Counted from the first letter of the stretch, positions 35,201-49,428 are shown. The stretch: DNA of 64,000 nucleotides from Sequoia sempervirens (GCA_007258455.2 VDFB02193867.1:564155291-564219290); one strand, 5' to 3'. The notes: generated by a model not told the origin, from the sequence alone. Numbers and translations: made by a program.

Positions 35201-36110
35201 TTATGTAATGTACATGTACATGTTTTTAAGTTGATACTAAAAGATTACATATGTTTAGGTTAATATAATGAATATATTATTTTAAGTATTTTTTTTAGAT
35301 AAATTGATTTGTAAAATTGTGTTAGAATGTTTATATGTAAAATGAGATGCTTCAGTATTGAGTTATCAATCTTTTCTCATGGTTGGGATTGTTTAATATA
35401 TTTTCTATTGTGATATGAACATAGCTTATTTTTTAAATCTTATACAATCACACTTTTGTGCTTAAGACTCTTTGTTTAGCTCTAATATCATGTTATTTTC
35501 TAGGACTTGAATCTAGGACCTACCATGTACATACTATGGCACTGGTCTAGCGTTGAATTGTTCATCATCTTTTTGCTTGATGTGTTTTGGCTTGTTATTT
35601 ATCACAATTTGAGTATGGCCCATTTCTCTAAAAATTCCATATTATTTTTTGATAAGTTATTAATTATTATTATTGGTATGTCAAAGAACTCTATTAAATA
35701 TGATGCATGTAGTTTCTACCAAATAAATAATTAACCATCTATGTATAGCCTAAGATAAAAGTGCATATTTTATACTTTAACACTCTAGTTTTCATCAAAT
35801 TTTAAGTAACCACAACAAATATATATAATTGTAGTATTCATATTTATTTTATTTGGGATGTAAAATTATCTCTCTTAAACCCAATAGCTAAATTTATTTA
35901 TCCATTGCCTTAGTTAGGAACAATTTATATTTTAGGTCTCTTTGAGCCTAAAGTCATATGGTGCAATCTTATCTCAAGAAAGGTTGCATGACATGATCAA
36001 GTCAATGGATTGATTACAAACACAATCCTGAACAAGGACTAGGTTGTAGAAACCCATCGGGTCAACCTAATTCAAATTTTAAATCACTCATTATTGGTCC
36101 CTAGCCTTTC
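35201..36110. other. Intergenic, nothing recognised
   Basis: AT-rich sequence with one chance ORF (35507-35734). No RT or RNase H motifs of the neighbouring Copia element are seen here. Confidence 0.4.
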
Positions 36111-36119
36111 TAGATGATA

Positions 36120-38600
36120 GCTAATATCATATCAACTTGCACATTAATATTTTAGAAATTCTATCTAATATCATCCAGCACCATATAATCTTTTTCTTTC
36201 TACTCATTCTTCTTTTCTTGTATTTTATCCTTATACAAAACCTTATCATTGAATATAACATCCCCACTTCTAATAATTTTATGATTATCAAAATCCCATA
36301 ATTGATAACCAAATTCATCTATGTCATATCTAATGAAAATACATTTCTTAGATTTTTCTTTTAGCTTAGTTCTATTCTTAATATCAACGTGTATAAAATA
36401 TTCAAAGCTGAAGTATTTTAGAAAAGAATAACTCACCTTCTTACCTATCTATGTTTTCCTTAGAATACCACAACCCAAAATAATTGAAGCCCCTCTACTA
36501 ATTAAATAAACAATAGTGTTTATAACCTTAAATCCCACAAATGTAAAGGTATCCCTACATGCAACGTCATGCTTCTTGCATTCCCCATTACTATTTTGTT
36601 CATTCTCTTACCGACACCATTTTCTTGTGGAGCTCCTAGAACTATTTTTTGCCTATGAATTTCATTAAATAAATAATAATATTTATTTTTGCTGCAATAA
36701 TTTCCTCCATTAACAAAGTTGAGACACTTTAATCTTTTCCCTGTATCATTCTATTTTTTAAAAGTTTCAAATACATCTAATTTTTATTTAAGAAAATACA
36801 CCTATTTTTTCCTAGTTACATCATTAATAAATGTGACATAATAACCAGATCCATCTAGAGAAGATACCTAAGTTGGTCCCCATATGTCTGTATGCACAAG
36901 CTTCAATTTCTCATCCTTCTTTTACTTCCAATATTTGAGAAATATCACTCTCTTTTACTTCCCATAAACATAAATTTCATAGAAATCAATGTTGATATGT
37001 TTCATACTAGGCAATAATTTCTTAGAATGGAGAAATTTCATACCTTTCTCACTCATATTCCCAAGTCTATGATGTCATATTGTTGTTTATGTGATCACAA
37101 CAACTATTTCTATGATTTTTGTAAAACCCACAACAATTTTTCTTCTTACTATTGTTGAACCCATAAAAACTACTGTAGTTGTTTTGCAATAACTTTTCCT
37201 GTTGTATTTTTTCTATAGAAAAATAATATAGAAGGAAAAGTATGACCTATACATAAATATAAAATGCCTAATTTCACACCTTTAGTTACTACTAATGTAG
37301 CTTTAGTAACCTTCCAATTTTCATCTATAAAGATAACAATGCAACCTTAATCTCCGCATTGCCCTTTTGAAATTTAATTTTTACTTGAGTTTGGAATGTA
37401 CCTTACCTCTCATAGTAGCCATTGATTTCCATTCTACAATTTTATTTTAATTCTTCCCTTTCCATTAATCTAACAAGGTTCGTTATCTCCTAAATACACT
37501 AGTCTAAAATCTCCTTGGACATAATCAAGAAAATAATATCTATGGGGCGTAGCATGAAATCAAGCTCCTAAATTTAGTATTCATGAATCATTAGCATTAT
37601 CTAGGGAAATAATTAAAGCAACATCATCAAATTGACTTGACATTTTTTTTGTTGCCATCTTATTGTTTGTCTCCTTCTTTACTCTTCCAAGACCATCAAT
37701 CTTTCTTCAAGTGACCTGTTTTCCATAGTATAAAAAATATTTCCTTCCTTTGGATTGAGACCTTTTATTCCTCGATCTCCCTCATGATTTCCCAAAACCT
37801 CCAAGGCTTCTTCCTATGTCTTTTAATCAAGTCCCCTATTTTCTAAATTCAAAACATTACCCAATGTTGAAGTCTCCCCTATGGCTATGCTTTTCCTTCA
37901 AATCTCCTTGCTCAAAATAACATCAAGAATAAGAGAGCCCATACTTCTTCATTAAAACTAATATAAATGCATAAGTTAATTAATTGGTGGCTATATTAAA
38001 TTGAACCTCCTTCAACCATTTTTATATTAAATAGTTGATTCATCAAGAATAATTTATTCGAAGTTGAAGGTTTTTTGTATAATTTTTCTAATGTTTGCAT
38101 CAATTCTATTCTCTTTGCTTTGGATGTGTTAAATGAAAAAAATAGTGCCAAGCACAACCAAATACTTCCCAATGTATTTTTGTCCAAAATATCCCATTAT
38201 CATTGCTAACAATTTATTTTTTTTCCCTTGCAATGTTTGCCACAAATATTTTTGATACAAGTAATCTCCCATCTATATTTTCCATAACTAATAATTTTGG
38301 CTATTGAACTTCTTATCCTTCAATTTTCCTTCTTCAAACATTTCTCCCACTCAATCATGAGACTCTCTTGCCAAATGACCAAACAACACTAATTTGATAC
38401 TAATTGTTGATATTTTCAAGGAGGATAGAATAATTGAATTAATCAATTAACCAATGTAGATAACAAAAACTAAAGAATTGAAGTGAATTGCATAGAGACA
38501 AAAAACAATTAACATGGTTCACCTAATGTAGGTTATGTCCATTAACAACAATCCAAAATTTTATTTATTTATAGCAAACAACTATATTACATTAACTAGT
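36120..38600 (-). mobile_element. Truncated, decayed Ty1/Copia retrotransposon
   Basis: Minus-strand order of Copia domains, all broken. Gag UBN2-like region at 38187-37996 (KPSTSNKLFLMNQLFNIKM). Zinc-knuckle/linker debris follows around 37740. Protease to pre-integrase region at 37590-37240 (F.HATPHR.YFLDYVQGDF, GDNEPC, NGNQWLL.EVRYIP). Integrase core near 36620-36560 (PQENGVGKRMN). Integrase C-terminal region at 36436-36200 (SKKCIFIRYDIDEFGYQLWD). Reverse transcriptase and RNase H are absent, so the 3' half is deleted. A primer-site-like ATTAGTATCAAA at ~38391-38404 places a 5' LTR remnant at about 38405-38603. The element abuts the left breakpoint of duplication copy 2. Confidence 0.8.
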
Positions 38601-38603
38601 AGT
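38405..38603 (-). repeat. Putative Copia 5' LTR remnant
   Basis: Lies between a degenerate initiator-Met primer site and the duplication breakpoint. The minus-strand LTR end reads ATCAACA. Only one LTR is present, so its outer boundary cannot be confirmed. Confidence 0.35.
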
Positions 38604-38996
38604 AATATCCACTACTACATGCAATTTAAACACCCTCACATTTTTCTCTACGCACGACACTATTTTTACTGTGTGTTCATCCATGAACCTATGCTTCAAT
38701 TTTGCACATTGTTTCATGTGTTTATTTGCATTCATGCTACGCCATTCTAATTTACATTGCCTACAGTTTGCTACGTGTAACCCAGAGCATGATCAAGCTC
38801 CACATGCCAATTTAAAGGTAAATGATAAATTAATTAAATAAATAATAAATATTTATTTAATCAGTGGCTAAAATAAGGCGGGATAAAAGGTGAATGATAA
38901 ATTAATTAAATAAATAATAAATATTTAATTAATTAATGGCTATGATAGGATAAAATCAAGTGTGACCTTAGAAATGGTCAATTTTAGATGTCTACA
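38604..38996 (+). mobile_element. Truncated LTR at the left end of duplication copy 2
   Basis: Matches 4333-4724 of the complete LTR and ends ATGTCTACA. Its 5' part is missing and is replaced by Copia-derived sequence, so this is the left breakpoint of the duplicated segment. Similarity is lower here than deeper in the segment. Confidence 0.6.
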
Positions 38997-39560
38997 TTAG
39001 TATATTTTTTTACTACTTTCACATAGACCACATGATGAATTAAGGTGGAAATGAGCCAACAATTTAACATGATTTTCCAATGGATTTTATCAATATGTAT
39101 TGAATGGAAGCAAAACAAAATTTAAACCATTTATACACATTATCAAAATCTTGAACAAGAAAAACAACATTAGGAACAAAAGATGTACTTCATGATCTAT
39201 TTTCAATATAAAACTTTGAGGGCGCTTTGATTTTGTCATTATTTTTCACATCTAAATCAATGATCCCAAGAAGAACTGTAGAGTTGCTAAAATTGGTGAC
39301 CATTTGAATTAAAAAAAGATCATTTGAAGGCAAGAATGCCTTCTTAAGAAAATAAAATAAATCTCAAGGAATCCCACTACTAAATGCAATATAAAACAAA
39401 GATGAAAAAATAAGAGAATGACACTAACAAGAACATACAAACCAAACCAAATAAAAATTATGATAAAACACCCATAGACAAAAATCTTCTATAACTATAT
39501 TACTATCATATGTTTAAATTTTATTGATATATTTAAATTTCATATTTTCTTTTTAAAATA
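38997..39560. repeat. Repeat block, second copy
   Basis: Counterpart of 4725-5290 within the segmental duplication, close in sequence with a few indels. Confidence 0.6.
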
Positions 39561-40544
39561 TTTTTAATTAAAATAATTTATGTCGAAGGCGTATCCAATT
39601 TGAAAGAGAGCAACCTAACTTAAATTAAAATCTATGGTTGACCTCTCTCTACACACCTGGCCTACGATTGAAATGATTGTGGTCGTTGATCATCTTCTGC
39701 AAGAAGCCGACTCCATGAGAAAGGCAAGCTGACTTGAAGGATTGACGGCATAGGGTTCTGCAGAGGCATGCAAGACTATGCAATGCATTGCAAACTTACA
39801 CGTACAATGCATTAACTGGAGGAGGTCACCGTATATTCATTTCTGGACAAGGTCACCATCAATATCTTCTTTTCTAGCGGTGCCTTCTGATGATCTGCTA
39901 ATTTATTTATGCCAAACTTGAATCATAATAAATCCTTGTCTGCTAACATTAAATCACTAGGTAGCTTTTTGTTCTGTGTGCGTGTTGTGTTTTCCTTCCC
40001 CCACATTCTAGAGAAGATAATAGCGTCGGTAATGTTAGGGCTTGCTATGGTGGGGAATTTTCAAGTTGTAGATGGTTCAAGGTGGATAATTCCCATGCTA
40101 CATCAAGAGCCACTGGTGTGCATATTTCAAAGATATTTTTTTAATTTTATAGTGTCTTCTTCTGTTTCTTTTTTATGTAATTATACCATTATGGTTTCTG
40201 CCATAAGCATGTCGTCTTGTAATTATAACCATACGGGTTTTAGCCATTTATAGAGTAGGATTGGAATACTCTGTATTATATCCCCTGCATATCGCTTCTA
40301 GTTATCATATTTAGAAATCAACAAATTAATATATGCTTTTTATGGAATAGTGCTTATAACAGCCAATCAGATTTATGCACAAATATTGGCTAAACCCATG
40401 TACATTGTAGGGGTTGTGGTATAAGTTACCTTTAAAATTTCCATTGACAGAAGTTGTAGTTTTCTTATTATTTCATTAAACCATTCATCACTCCTTAAAT
40501 ATTAAATTATTGATACATACCGTTACATTAAGTTATGGAGACAG
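39561..40544. other. Intergenic stretch before PPR relic copy 2
   Basis: Matches 5291-6244. A 114-codon plus-strand ORF (39909-40253) exists only in this copy and shows no family resemblance. Treated as chance. Confidence 0.4.
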
Positions 40545-41185
40545 TGTAAATCTAGACTCCACAACCTTTTCTACCATTCTCCATGCCTGTACAAAAATAG
40601 GTGCTTTGGAATAGGTTATGGACATCCATCAAAGCATAGAGGATAGAGAAATTTGTCAGATGTTGTAGTTACAACAGCCTTCGTAGACATATATACAAAA
40701 TGTGGAAGCAAAGACAAGGCACGTGAAGTGTTTGACAAGGTGCCTGGAAGAGATGTGGTTTCATGGACTGTAATGATTACAGGATATGCACAAAATGGAA
40801 TTTTTGATGTTGGAAAGGATTTAGAGATTTCCAAGAAAATGCAATTGTCGGGTTTAAAGCCAAACTCCACAACCTTTGCTAGCATCCTGCTTGCCCATTC
40901 CAAAATGGAAGCATTAACAAGGCATGTGAACTATTTGACAGCATACCTGAAAAAGATGTCATCTCATGGAATGCAATGATTGTAGGATATGGACAAAATG
41001 GATTTGTTTAAAAGGCTTTATAAACTTTCAAGCAAATGTAATTGGCAATTGTAAAGCCAAATTCCACAACCTTCGCCAACATCCTCCCTTCTTGTTCCAA
41101 AATAGGAGCTTTGGAACAGGGTATGGACATCCATCAAAGCATCATGGAATGAGGATTTATTTTCAGATATTATAGTAATCTTGCC
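40545..41185 (+). pseudogene. Degraded PPR gene, copy 2
   Basis: Duplicate of the relic at 6245-6985. The best frame, 40653-40979, reads VDIYTKCGSKDKAREVFDKV, RDVVSWTVMITGYAQNG and LKPNSTTFASILLAHSK. It then continues out of frame, where EKDVISWNAMI is readable. Compared with copy 1 it lacks 103 bp, deleted between two AAAATGG heptamers. It ends in the same GALEQGMDIHQSI-type remnant near 41110-41145. It has no complete ORF and is not expected to be functional. Confidence 0.85.
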
Positions 41186-41955
41186 AAGAACAAGTGAGTA
41201 AATGACTTGAATATTTGTAATTTTGGCTATGGATGGGTTGTTTAGAGGTCATAGCAACAACTTAGGTCTTCTATTGTGGCTTGTCCATTCTGCTCACTGC
41301 TTGCAGATTGAATGCTTTTTTTTTTGAGCTATTTCTAAAGGATAGTTCATGGATGATCATAATAATGCTGACATATTAAAATAGTAAAACTAGGAGTCCC
41401 TTAACACCTAAGAGTATTATTATGTATTCTATAACTTAGGAAAAGGATAAAAATTTAGCAGTCAAAATTGTAGCTGCTACCAAGAAAAAAGAGGAGGTGG
41501 AAGGGAAGGGAGTGTTGATACAAAATATCAAGAAAAAAAGCTTCAGTTCTATCTTGCACAGGGAGAATTACTTGTGCAAGGAGAAATATTTAAGCTATTT
41601 CATCATATGAACCCTTTGTCAGAGCACTACATGCTAAAGCTATTTCTCCATTTGTTATGGTGCTTGATAAATAAATTAACCACATACCTACTGATCTAGT
41701 TGATCTTGCAATGTGCATATATGTAAAAGCATTAACCACAGAAACAAGGACTATACTCCAATAGGTTACCAATGTCCTAAGTTGGGTCTAGCTTCATTTC
41801 ATTACAAATTTTTTTCTCAATTATAGTGCCATCAAACATAGCTCTCTTGTGCCTTAAATCAGAAAAAACAAGCCCACAACCTTCACAAAACTTTTGCATA
41901 AAGTTCAATAAATAATTTTTTTTGTGTGTATCACTCTTTAATGATTTCTAATTGT
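41186..41955. other. Intergenic, left side of the deletion join
   Basis: Matches 6986-7751. At 41956-41962 the sequence jumps to the laccase 3' flank that in copy 1 begins at 15699. Confidence 0.6.
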
Positions 41956-42269
41956 AATTAATAAAATAAGTAACAAATTATCTAAGAAGACGTTAAAATA
42001 TGGGCTCTCCAAATTTAGTATTATTTTAATATTTTTTTAATTTTATCACTAATTTATTAAAAAATAAATACATCAAGGATAATATTTATCAAAATATTTT
42101 CATAGTTGTATGTATTTATTATATTAACCTAGAAAATAAGTGAACCAGTAAACTAGGCATATCTAATTCGAATTGCATCGAAACGCCATTTTCATTTTTT
42201 ATGTAGCTTACCACACAACGAGGATATACATAAGGGACGGTTCGGCTATCCCACTAAATCGCAATACAA

Positions 42270-45200
42270 CTAACATTTGGGTAGATCAAAAGGAGGAGGC
42301 GGCAATTTATCTGAATTTGTTGGCCCATCCTCTGTAATAAATACCATGTCAAAACCAAGTGCTGAATGGGATTCAAAGTGGCAATGCATCATCCAAGCTC
42401 CTGTGACATAGCAACATAGAGAAACTGACTGTAATTTTGTTGTTGAGAAGTAAAAGGAATTTTAAAATAAACTGTATATTTACGTTACAGTTGACAGAGG
42501 AGAAAGATTAGTTTTTACTGACTAAATACAATAAATGTAAGTGAACCATATATATTATAATTCTCACGAAATGTTATGCATAAAATGAAATATGGGTCAA
42601 TCTCGATCGACTCAAAACAGAACGGTAATGTTATTTTAAAACTTTGGAAAACAACGCTTGTAAATGAAATATATAGAGTTGAAAGCAGCTTACCTGGGTT
42701 GTTGGCTATAAATCTAATTGCCGCCCACCCACCAGGAGGAACTCCGATGGTATTCACCAATGGAGGATCTACCAAATTAAATTTTGCAGGACCCGTGTGA
42801 GAATCATAGTTTCCAAAACTTTGCCCCACAACATAAAAATTATGGCCATGAAGGTGTATAGGATGATCCTCAAATGTAATAATTCCAGTATTTTGGAACA
42901 CTATTTGCACATTGCTATTGAATTTCAGAACTTTTACTTTTGTTCCTAATTCAGTTCCCCAAAGACTCAATGGCACAGCTCCTGTGTAATTATATACTAC
43001 TGGAGGATTATCAGGAAAATCTGTGGTAAACACTTCATCTATACCAAAATAATAGGCCTGCAAAATAGAGATGTTTGGCTCAATGAATGAAATGTTGTTA
43101 AAAGCTCCCACAACTCTTTTGCCATAGGGAGTTGCACATGAATTGTTTGGACAACTTATGAGTGCCAAGCCCTCTGTTATTAACATTTCTACGTCAACAA
43201 TCTGTGGTACTGATGGCATTTGACTTCTCAGATTCCTACTGATTTTCTCAGTTATTAACATGTCCACATCAAAAATCAGTGGTATCGAGGGATTGAGACT
43301 TCTCAGATTGCTACTAAATTTGATTGCTGTTGCAGTATCATTAAATGCAGGAAGTCTAGGCAGCATAGGAACAGATGTATTACTGGAATCTTTGTATTGC
43401 AATATTGCAGTTGTTGTGGTATTTACGAAATCAGTACCTAGAGGTTGGCTATTGTATACACGGGTAGCAATGTAAAAGAGCCCCGAATGTTGGCCTGTTG
43501 TAATGAGGACATCCATGGTGTTCCCTGGGTGTGTGAGCAATACATCAGTTGTATATGGTTTTGTATACTCGGCATCCACTGCCACAACAGTCATCAGGTG
43601 GTCAGCAATTTTGAAGAAGTATGAATGAAGCATCACACCGTTTACGATCCTCATTAGATAGGTTTTCCCCCTCTCAACCAAAAACCTCGTGGTGTCTGCA
43701 TTCACAATTGATTAATTGATTAATCATCTCTTCAAAACTATTATAACTTCAGATATACTTTAAGAAATTATTTTTTCATTGATGCGCAAACCATTTGCAG
43801 AGCAAGGGAAGAAGTCCCCTGGTTGGCCATTGATTGTGGATGCGTTGGAATCGGCTGGTGAAGCTCCTGTTCGAATGGCATTAGCTAATACATCTTCTAC
43901 GTTCGCATTCCACCATTCACCTACATAGAATACCCAAAAACAAAAAATATATCAAAATTCGTAATTGGGAGTTGGTATTCTTTGCTTTTGCTATTCCAAT
44001 TATTCAAATGTTTTTCTTTTGAATTATCGATTCTCAGATATTATGTTTTAATTTGAATATTAGTTATTAGGTCCAAGTTATGATACTTCTAAGGTCCAAA
44101 GTACGATAGATTTAATTTCTATTTTGTTAATGTTTGTTTTCCTTTGTGTTTGATTTTTAAATTTAAGTTTAAGTTTTTTTTTTTCCTTTTTAAAATTTAA
44201 TTTAACAATATTTTATTAAACTATCTTATTTTAAAAAATCATATTTTATTTTTATTATAACACTTATTTAATTTTATTTGTTAAATTGAATAATTTATTA
44301 TATTTTTAAATTATTACAACATTTTTTATTACAACCATTTATCTGTAATTTCTTCAAGGAGGATTGAGAGAAGCTTGCTATGTAGTTTGGTATTCTTTTT
44401 ATTTTTTGTCTTTATGTTTTAAAAGAAATTTTGATCATTTAAGATTAAATATTAGATTTTTTAGTTATTAGATATATAAAATAGATAATGTATGAAAAAT
44501 AGAAAAGTAAAAAATAAGAAAAAAACATGTGGGGCCATAGCTTTGATCAAATAAATTTTATTTTCACATTACCTAAATGAAAATGCTAACTACACCATGG
44601 ATTGGTTCAGTTTCAAAATGAAAAATAGCTAATTGATCTTATGACATGTAAAAAACTATAGAAAGTAAAAACCTAGAATAATCAATTCTTGCAAACAAAG
44701 AATATTTATGCCTGGAAATCTTTGTCAAGTATCTCACAAGATATATTTCCTTCTAAGTTCTATCAAACCCTATACATTTAATGTAAGAAAAATCATTGAA
44801 GCTAGGAATCAAGTGGCATATTGTTACTATTAAGCTCATCAATAGCTTCATGTAGCTATTAAAAAATCCCCAAGCATGTAAGTCAATCAAATAACTCAAA
44901 GTGTGATAGGTAGATTGGAATAGTTGGACCATGAGACCAATTCGTTTTTACCATATACTTTCCATCCTCCACTTCACAATAATCATTGTATGAATATCTA
45001 TCATTCATATAAGGAGAAAGTAGAAGAGAAAAGTTTGTATAGAAACTTAATGATAAATATTACTTGCTAGCAAAAGTGTTATTGTAAACTAACACTTTCT
45101 TGTCTCCTTGGAGAACTCACCAACTATCTATGTAGCTATGATATCCTTTGCCTCAATGTTGTGACCTAGAGGCTTGACGTTGAGGCCCAAAATAACCTAA

Positions 45201-48200
45201 ACCTTTCACACCATTATTGTAATCATTTCTCTTATTAGCTATTTTGGTCAAACTATACTCATTAAATTTGATGAATACAAAAATATAGAATTCTTAGGAG
45301 TTGGCAATGATGTCTTGGGTCATTGGGTAACCAAAGAAAATCACTAATTCTATACTATGAGGATTGCCACCTATAGCAAGTGTTTAGGAAAATTAAGATA
45401 CATATCACTCTAGGTGAGACATTGGTCCCCTATATATATTTCAATGGAACATTTGAGGTCCTTAGATAGGTTGACGTCAACAAAAACCCTCCTCTAGGGG
45501 TAACAAGAATAAAACCTATTCTATTATGTTAGAACCTTGCTATGTTATTCACATGCATAGTTCATATTGAGATAAGGTGGTGAACTCGTTATAGTTCATG
45601 TTAATTGTTTGATCATAGATAGGTAAACAACTATAGAATTAGTTTTACTAAGTATTAGCAAGCTACAATACCATTGTATCAAATGTTATGGTTTTGCATG
45701 GATGCTTGCCTAAGTATAATGTTGGTATGAGCACAATTGCATATTATTTGGAGGAAAATTCACTATCCCAAAACTATCTAGAAGTAAGTTATTGGAGTGT
45801 GTATGATAGTTCAAGTGAAAATGTGATATTATTGGAGTACATGTGGTGATGACAAGGTGTTAGTATGGGATTTTTACCTCACGGGTTTATTTTACCTAGA
45901 CAAGTTGTTAACCTTGCTTAGGTGGATTTAATTTTACTAGTAATTTGGAGTTTAGTAGAAACTAACTCTTAACTACCACCAATTTGTTGAGAAATTTGAA
46001 CAAACCTTTCCCTCCAAAACTTGGAATTTGGTTTTCTATTTCTCCTATATATTCACCTCATTTCCTTATTGCAAACACATCAATTTGACCTACAATCTCT
46101 TGTATTTGGTTTTTCTTTGATACTTGTATTTTTCTAAAATTTATTAGCTTCATTTTCACTAGGAACATTGTGATGCTCAAAGGGATTCTCAAAGATACCA
46201 TACATAGTTAGAAGCAATCGCATGTTTGTCTCTACTATCATAATCCATAGTTGGTGTTTGGTCATAATGCAAGAAGAAATATATGTGATTTCATTGAATT
46301 ATCAACAGCCTTTGATCAAGTGTGTTTTGTACTAACTATTTATGTGTAGAGATTATCCATGTGGAGAAGTCATTTTTCATATAAAATTTAATATGTTGAT
46401 GTCATGGTACAATCATGTTTTCGTTGTATGAAATTTATGATATTCTACATGGAAGTTAGATAGTTGAGATGGTTGGATTTTAGTGAGAAGGTATTGACAA
46501 TTATATCTACTTGCTTGTATGAATGGAATGAGCCCTAGTTGTTGGATACTATCACTCAAGATGTGGTAAAATAGTTTTAGAGGTTGTGTGTTTTAGTCTA
46601 TAGATTAAGATATTATACAAAAAAGTAATTATTGTATTGGATGTTATTTCCTACTAATTTAATTTTTACTATCATTTTGGTAGTGGTTTTCTTCTCATAA
46701 GGGTTTCCCATGTACATCTACATTTCATGTTTATTTTTAGTTTGCACACAATTTTTTATGTTTTGTATTGTGACAAATGAATTGGTATAAAAAATATAAT
46801 TGGATTTGATCACATAATATTATGGTGTTCTAATGTCCTAGTCTATCAGTCAACTATAATTGAGATTAAACTCTAGCATGTTCAACACAAAAAATAGGGC
46901 CTAGATTGATCATAATGTAGCTAAGAAGGTGCCATAAAGACAAGGGAGGGTTAGGAAACTCAACCCAAATAGGGACTCAAAGTACATGCCCCTAAAAGAA
47001 AATAAAGTGTTGGTCTAGATAGGAAAACCAAAAGAGTGTTGTGAGTATACCAAGGGAAATGTTAAAAAATAGAGCCCTCATAAATTTAACATCTAAGAAA
47101 TAGAAAAAGGGAAGAAACCCAATAATATTTTTTACTACTTCCACATAAACCCCATGATGGATTTAGGTGGAACTAATCCAACTCTTTAACATGTTCTTGA
47201 AGGGAATTCTACCAAAAATTATCCGATGAGAGTGAAGTTTCAAACCATTTACATGCATTATCAAAATATAAAAGAAAAAAAATCAAGCACAATTGATTTA
47301 CCTCCTGAACTACTTTTGGTACACACTTTTGAAGGTGCTTCGATTGTGCCATTTTCTTGCACATCTAAGCTAATGATCCCAAGAACAACTATTAAGCCAC
47401 TAAAATTGGTGGTCATTTTAATTAATAAAAACTATCTAAAGGTAATAATTTCTGTTTAAAAAATTACAATAAATATGAAGGCTATTACTACTAACTACAA
47501 TATGAAAGAAGGATGGCAAAACAAAGGAATGACAATAACAGAAATATACAAACTAAACCAAACAAAAATTATACTAGAACTCACACAAACAAAAGTCGCC
47601 TATAATTACATTACTATCATAAAAGATATTTTTACTTAAATCTATTATATTAAACAGTACAATAAATATTTAAGGTTTAATAATAAAATTCATATATTGA
47701 TTGTCCAACCTAAGTAATTGTAAACCGCTTTAAGCTATACAAAGGTTAGAACCCATCTTACATACAATCTAATCAAGGTCAAAGCTCCACGGAGTGCCCA
47801 TGTAATCAGTAGTTGATTGATACAGTTAACCAAATAATTCAACTAAAAACATTTTAGGCAACATTTTACGCCAAAAATATTAGATAGATGACGATGGCAC
47901 CAATTAAGAATTCGTCAACTTAGCTCATGCATAGGTAGATGTTTGACTTAGTCTGTATTACGTGGGAGTGAAACAATTTTGGTTTCTTGGGTTTTTGATG
48001 TAAGATAAATTTGAGGGATTGAATTTTGAGTAGAAATTATCCCTAAAAAAGGAAAAGGTAATAAAAACACCATCGTCTTCTTGTTCTTCTATGAACTGCT
48101 GAATATTTTCATTTGAACTTGGTTTCATGCCTTTCTACAACCGATAGATTTTTCTGTATACTGTATACTTATCTTTTTAATTAAAAATATAATATGTACC

Positions 48201-49428
48201 TTATTCATCATTTAAAAAAAAAAAAAACCCTTGAGAAATGTTCAGATATTTTGAGTGTATCCATGAGACTCTTTAATAACAGATTCATTAAATATTGAGT
48301 TGTAAGAAACACAGATCGCTATTCCATGGACAAATTTACTGAACAATGGGTTGAAAAAAACACTGATCACCCATTCCAAGCGATCACTAAGTAAGTAAAG
48401 TTGTCACAGATCTAAATTAAAGGAGCAATCTTATAAAAGGTATCAGGTAAATTCACCGTCAGTAATTCACAGTCTGAAAATTCACCGTCAATAGAAAAAT
48501 TCACCACCATCAATTCACCATCACAGAAAATTCATGACATTAACATTTTTAATATATATATTTAAAATGTTAATGCCCTGAATTTTTTACATGATGAATT
48601 GTGAATTTTCCAACGATGAAGGAGCCCCTATAAAAATAGTCTGCGATTCAGCATGGCTTAGATTAGACAGATCTTTTACACAACATTCACATGAGCCTTT
48701 CTCTAAGAATTTCAGGATAAGGGAGTTCAGTGGGAAAAAACGACCTACCTAAAATAATAAGAATCTCAGCATCTGGTTTGGGGAAAGGATAGTCGATTCC
48801 AGGCCGGGGTAAAATGACCAAAGCTCCATGCAAAGTAGCTCTCAGATATGTGATATGCGCGTGCCACCACAGCGTCCCTTCCTGTCCCGTGATGGTGAAA
48901 TTGTAGGTAAATTTATTCCCAGGGGTAATGGGACACTGCGTTACGTAGGGCGTTCCGTCTGCCCAACAAGATTTGAGCTGCTTCACCCCATGCCTGCAAA
49001 ATCATAAACAGTAAAAGCCTCTACCATAATTTTATTATTAAGCCAAACTTGAATAGATGAAAATTTGAACAGTCTTGACTGTTTATTACCAGTGTATAGT
49101 AACATTATATGGTGCATTGTTCTCCACTTCAACGACCAGATTATCGCCTTCGTGAACGGTTATAGTCGGGCCAGGAAGCTGTCCATTGACTGTTACAACC
49201 GTCTGAGTGCTACACAATTTAGTCACGTTCTGTGTTCCAATCTGTAACACGGTTAAAAATACAACTTAGACCTCAGGCTTAACAGGATGCTTATAGACTT
49301 TACTGGATTATTAAAAAACTGCTTACAGTGAATTTGTGGTGCACAATGGCTCCACACGCTGCCCATGGCGATACCAAAACTAAACAGACAAGCGCCGCAA
49401 ATTTCAGCACACTTGACAACCCTACCAT
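42270..49428 (-). CDS. Laccase B, complete six-exon gene, duplicate of laccase A
   Basis: Secreted multicopper oxidase with the same structure as laccase A. Exons in coding order are 49327-49428, 49090-49241, 48749-48993, 43792-43920, 42694-43695 and 42270-42400, again 102, 152, 245, 129, 1002 and 131 nt with GT/AG introns. By eye the coding sequences differ at only two sites, both synonymous: one in exon 2 (an Ala codon) and one in exon 3 (a Thr codon), so the predicted 586-residue protein is the same. All copper ligands, the 25-residue duplication and the axial Phe are present. Introns are less similar: intron 5 differs at about four of 293 bases, intron 3 (4828 bp) has scattered substitutions and indels, and intron 2 (96 bp) is strongly different. 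It lies about 26.3 kb from laccase A in the same orientation. It could be a true tandem paralog or the other allele misplaced by assembly. Confidence 0.92.
43176..43325 (-). repeat. In-frame 75-bp tandem duplication inside laccase B exon 5
   Basis: Same two-unit structure as in laccase A exon 5, at the same relative position. The units have diverged from each other far more than A has from B, so the duplication is older than the A/B split. Confidence 0.8.
47130..47945. repeat. Repeat block inside laccase B intron 3
   Basis: Counterpart of 20870-21695, a few percent different. Confidence 0.65.
48525..48588. repeat. Foldback element in laccase B intron 3
   Basis: Counterpart of the laccase A hairpin, with more mismatches between arms (about three) and a shorter AT spacer. 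The upstream AATTCACC repeats are rearranged relative to A. Confidence 0.6.
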
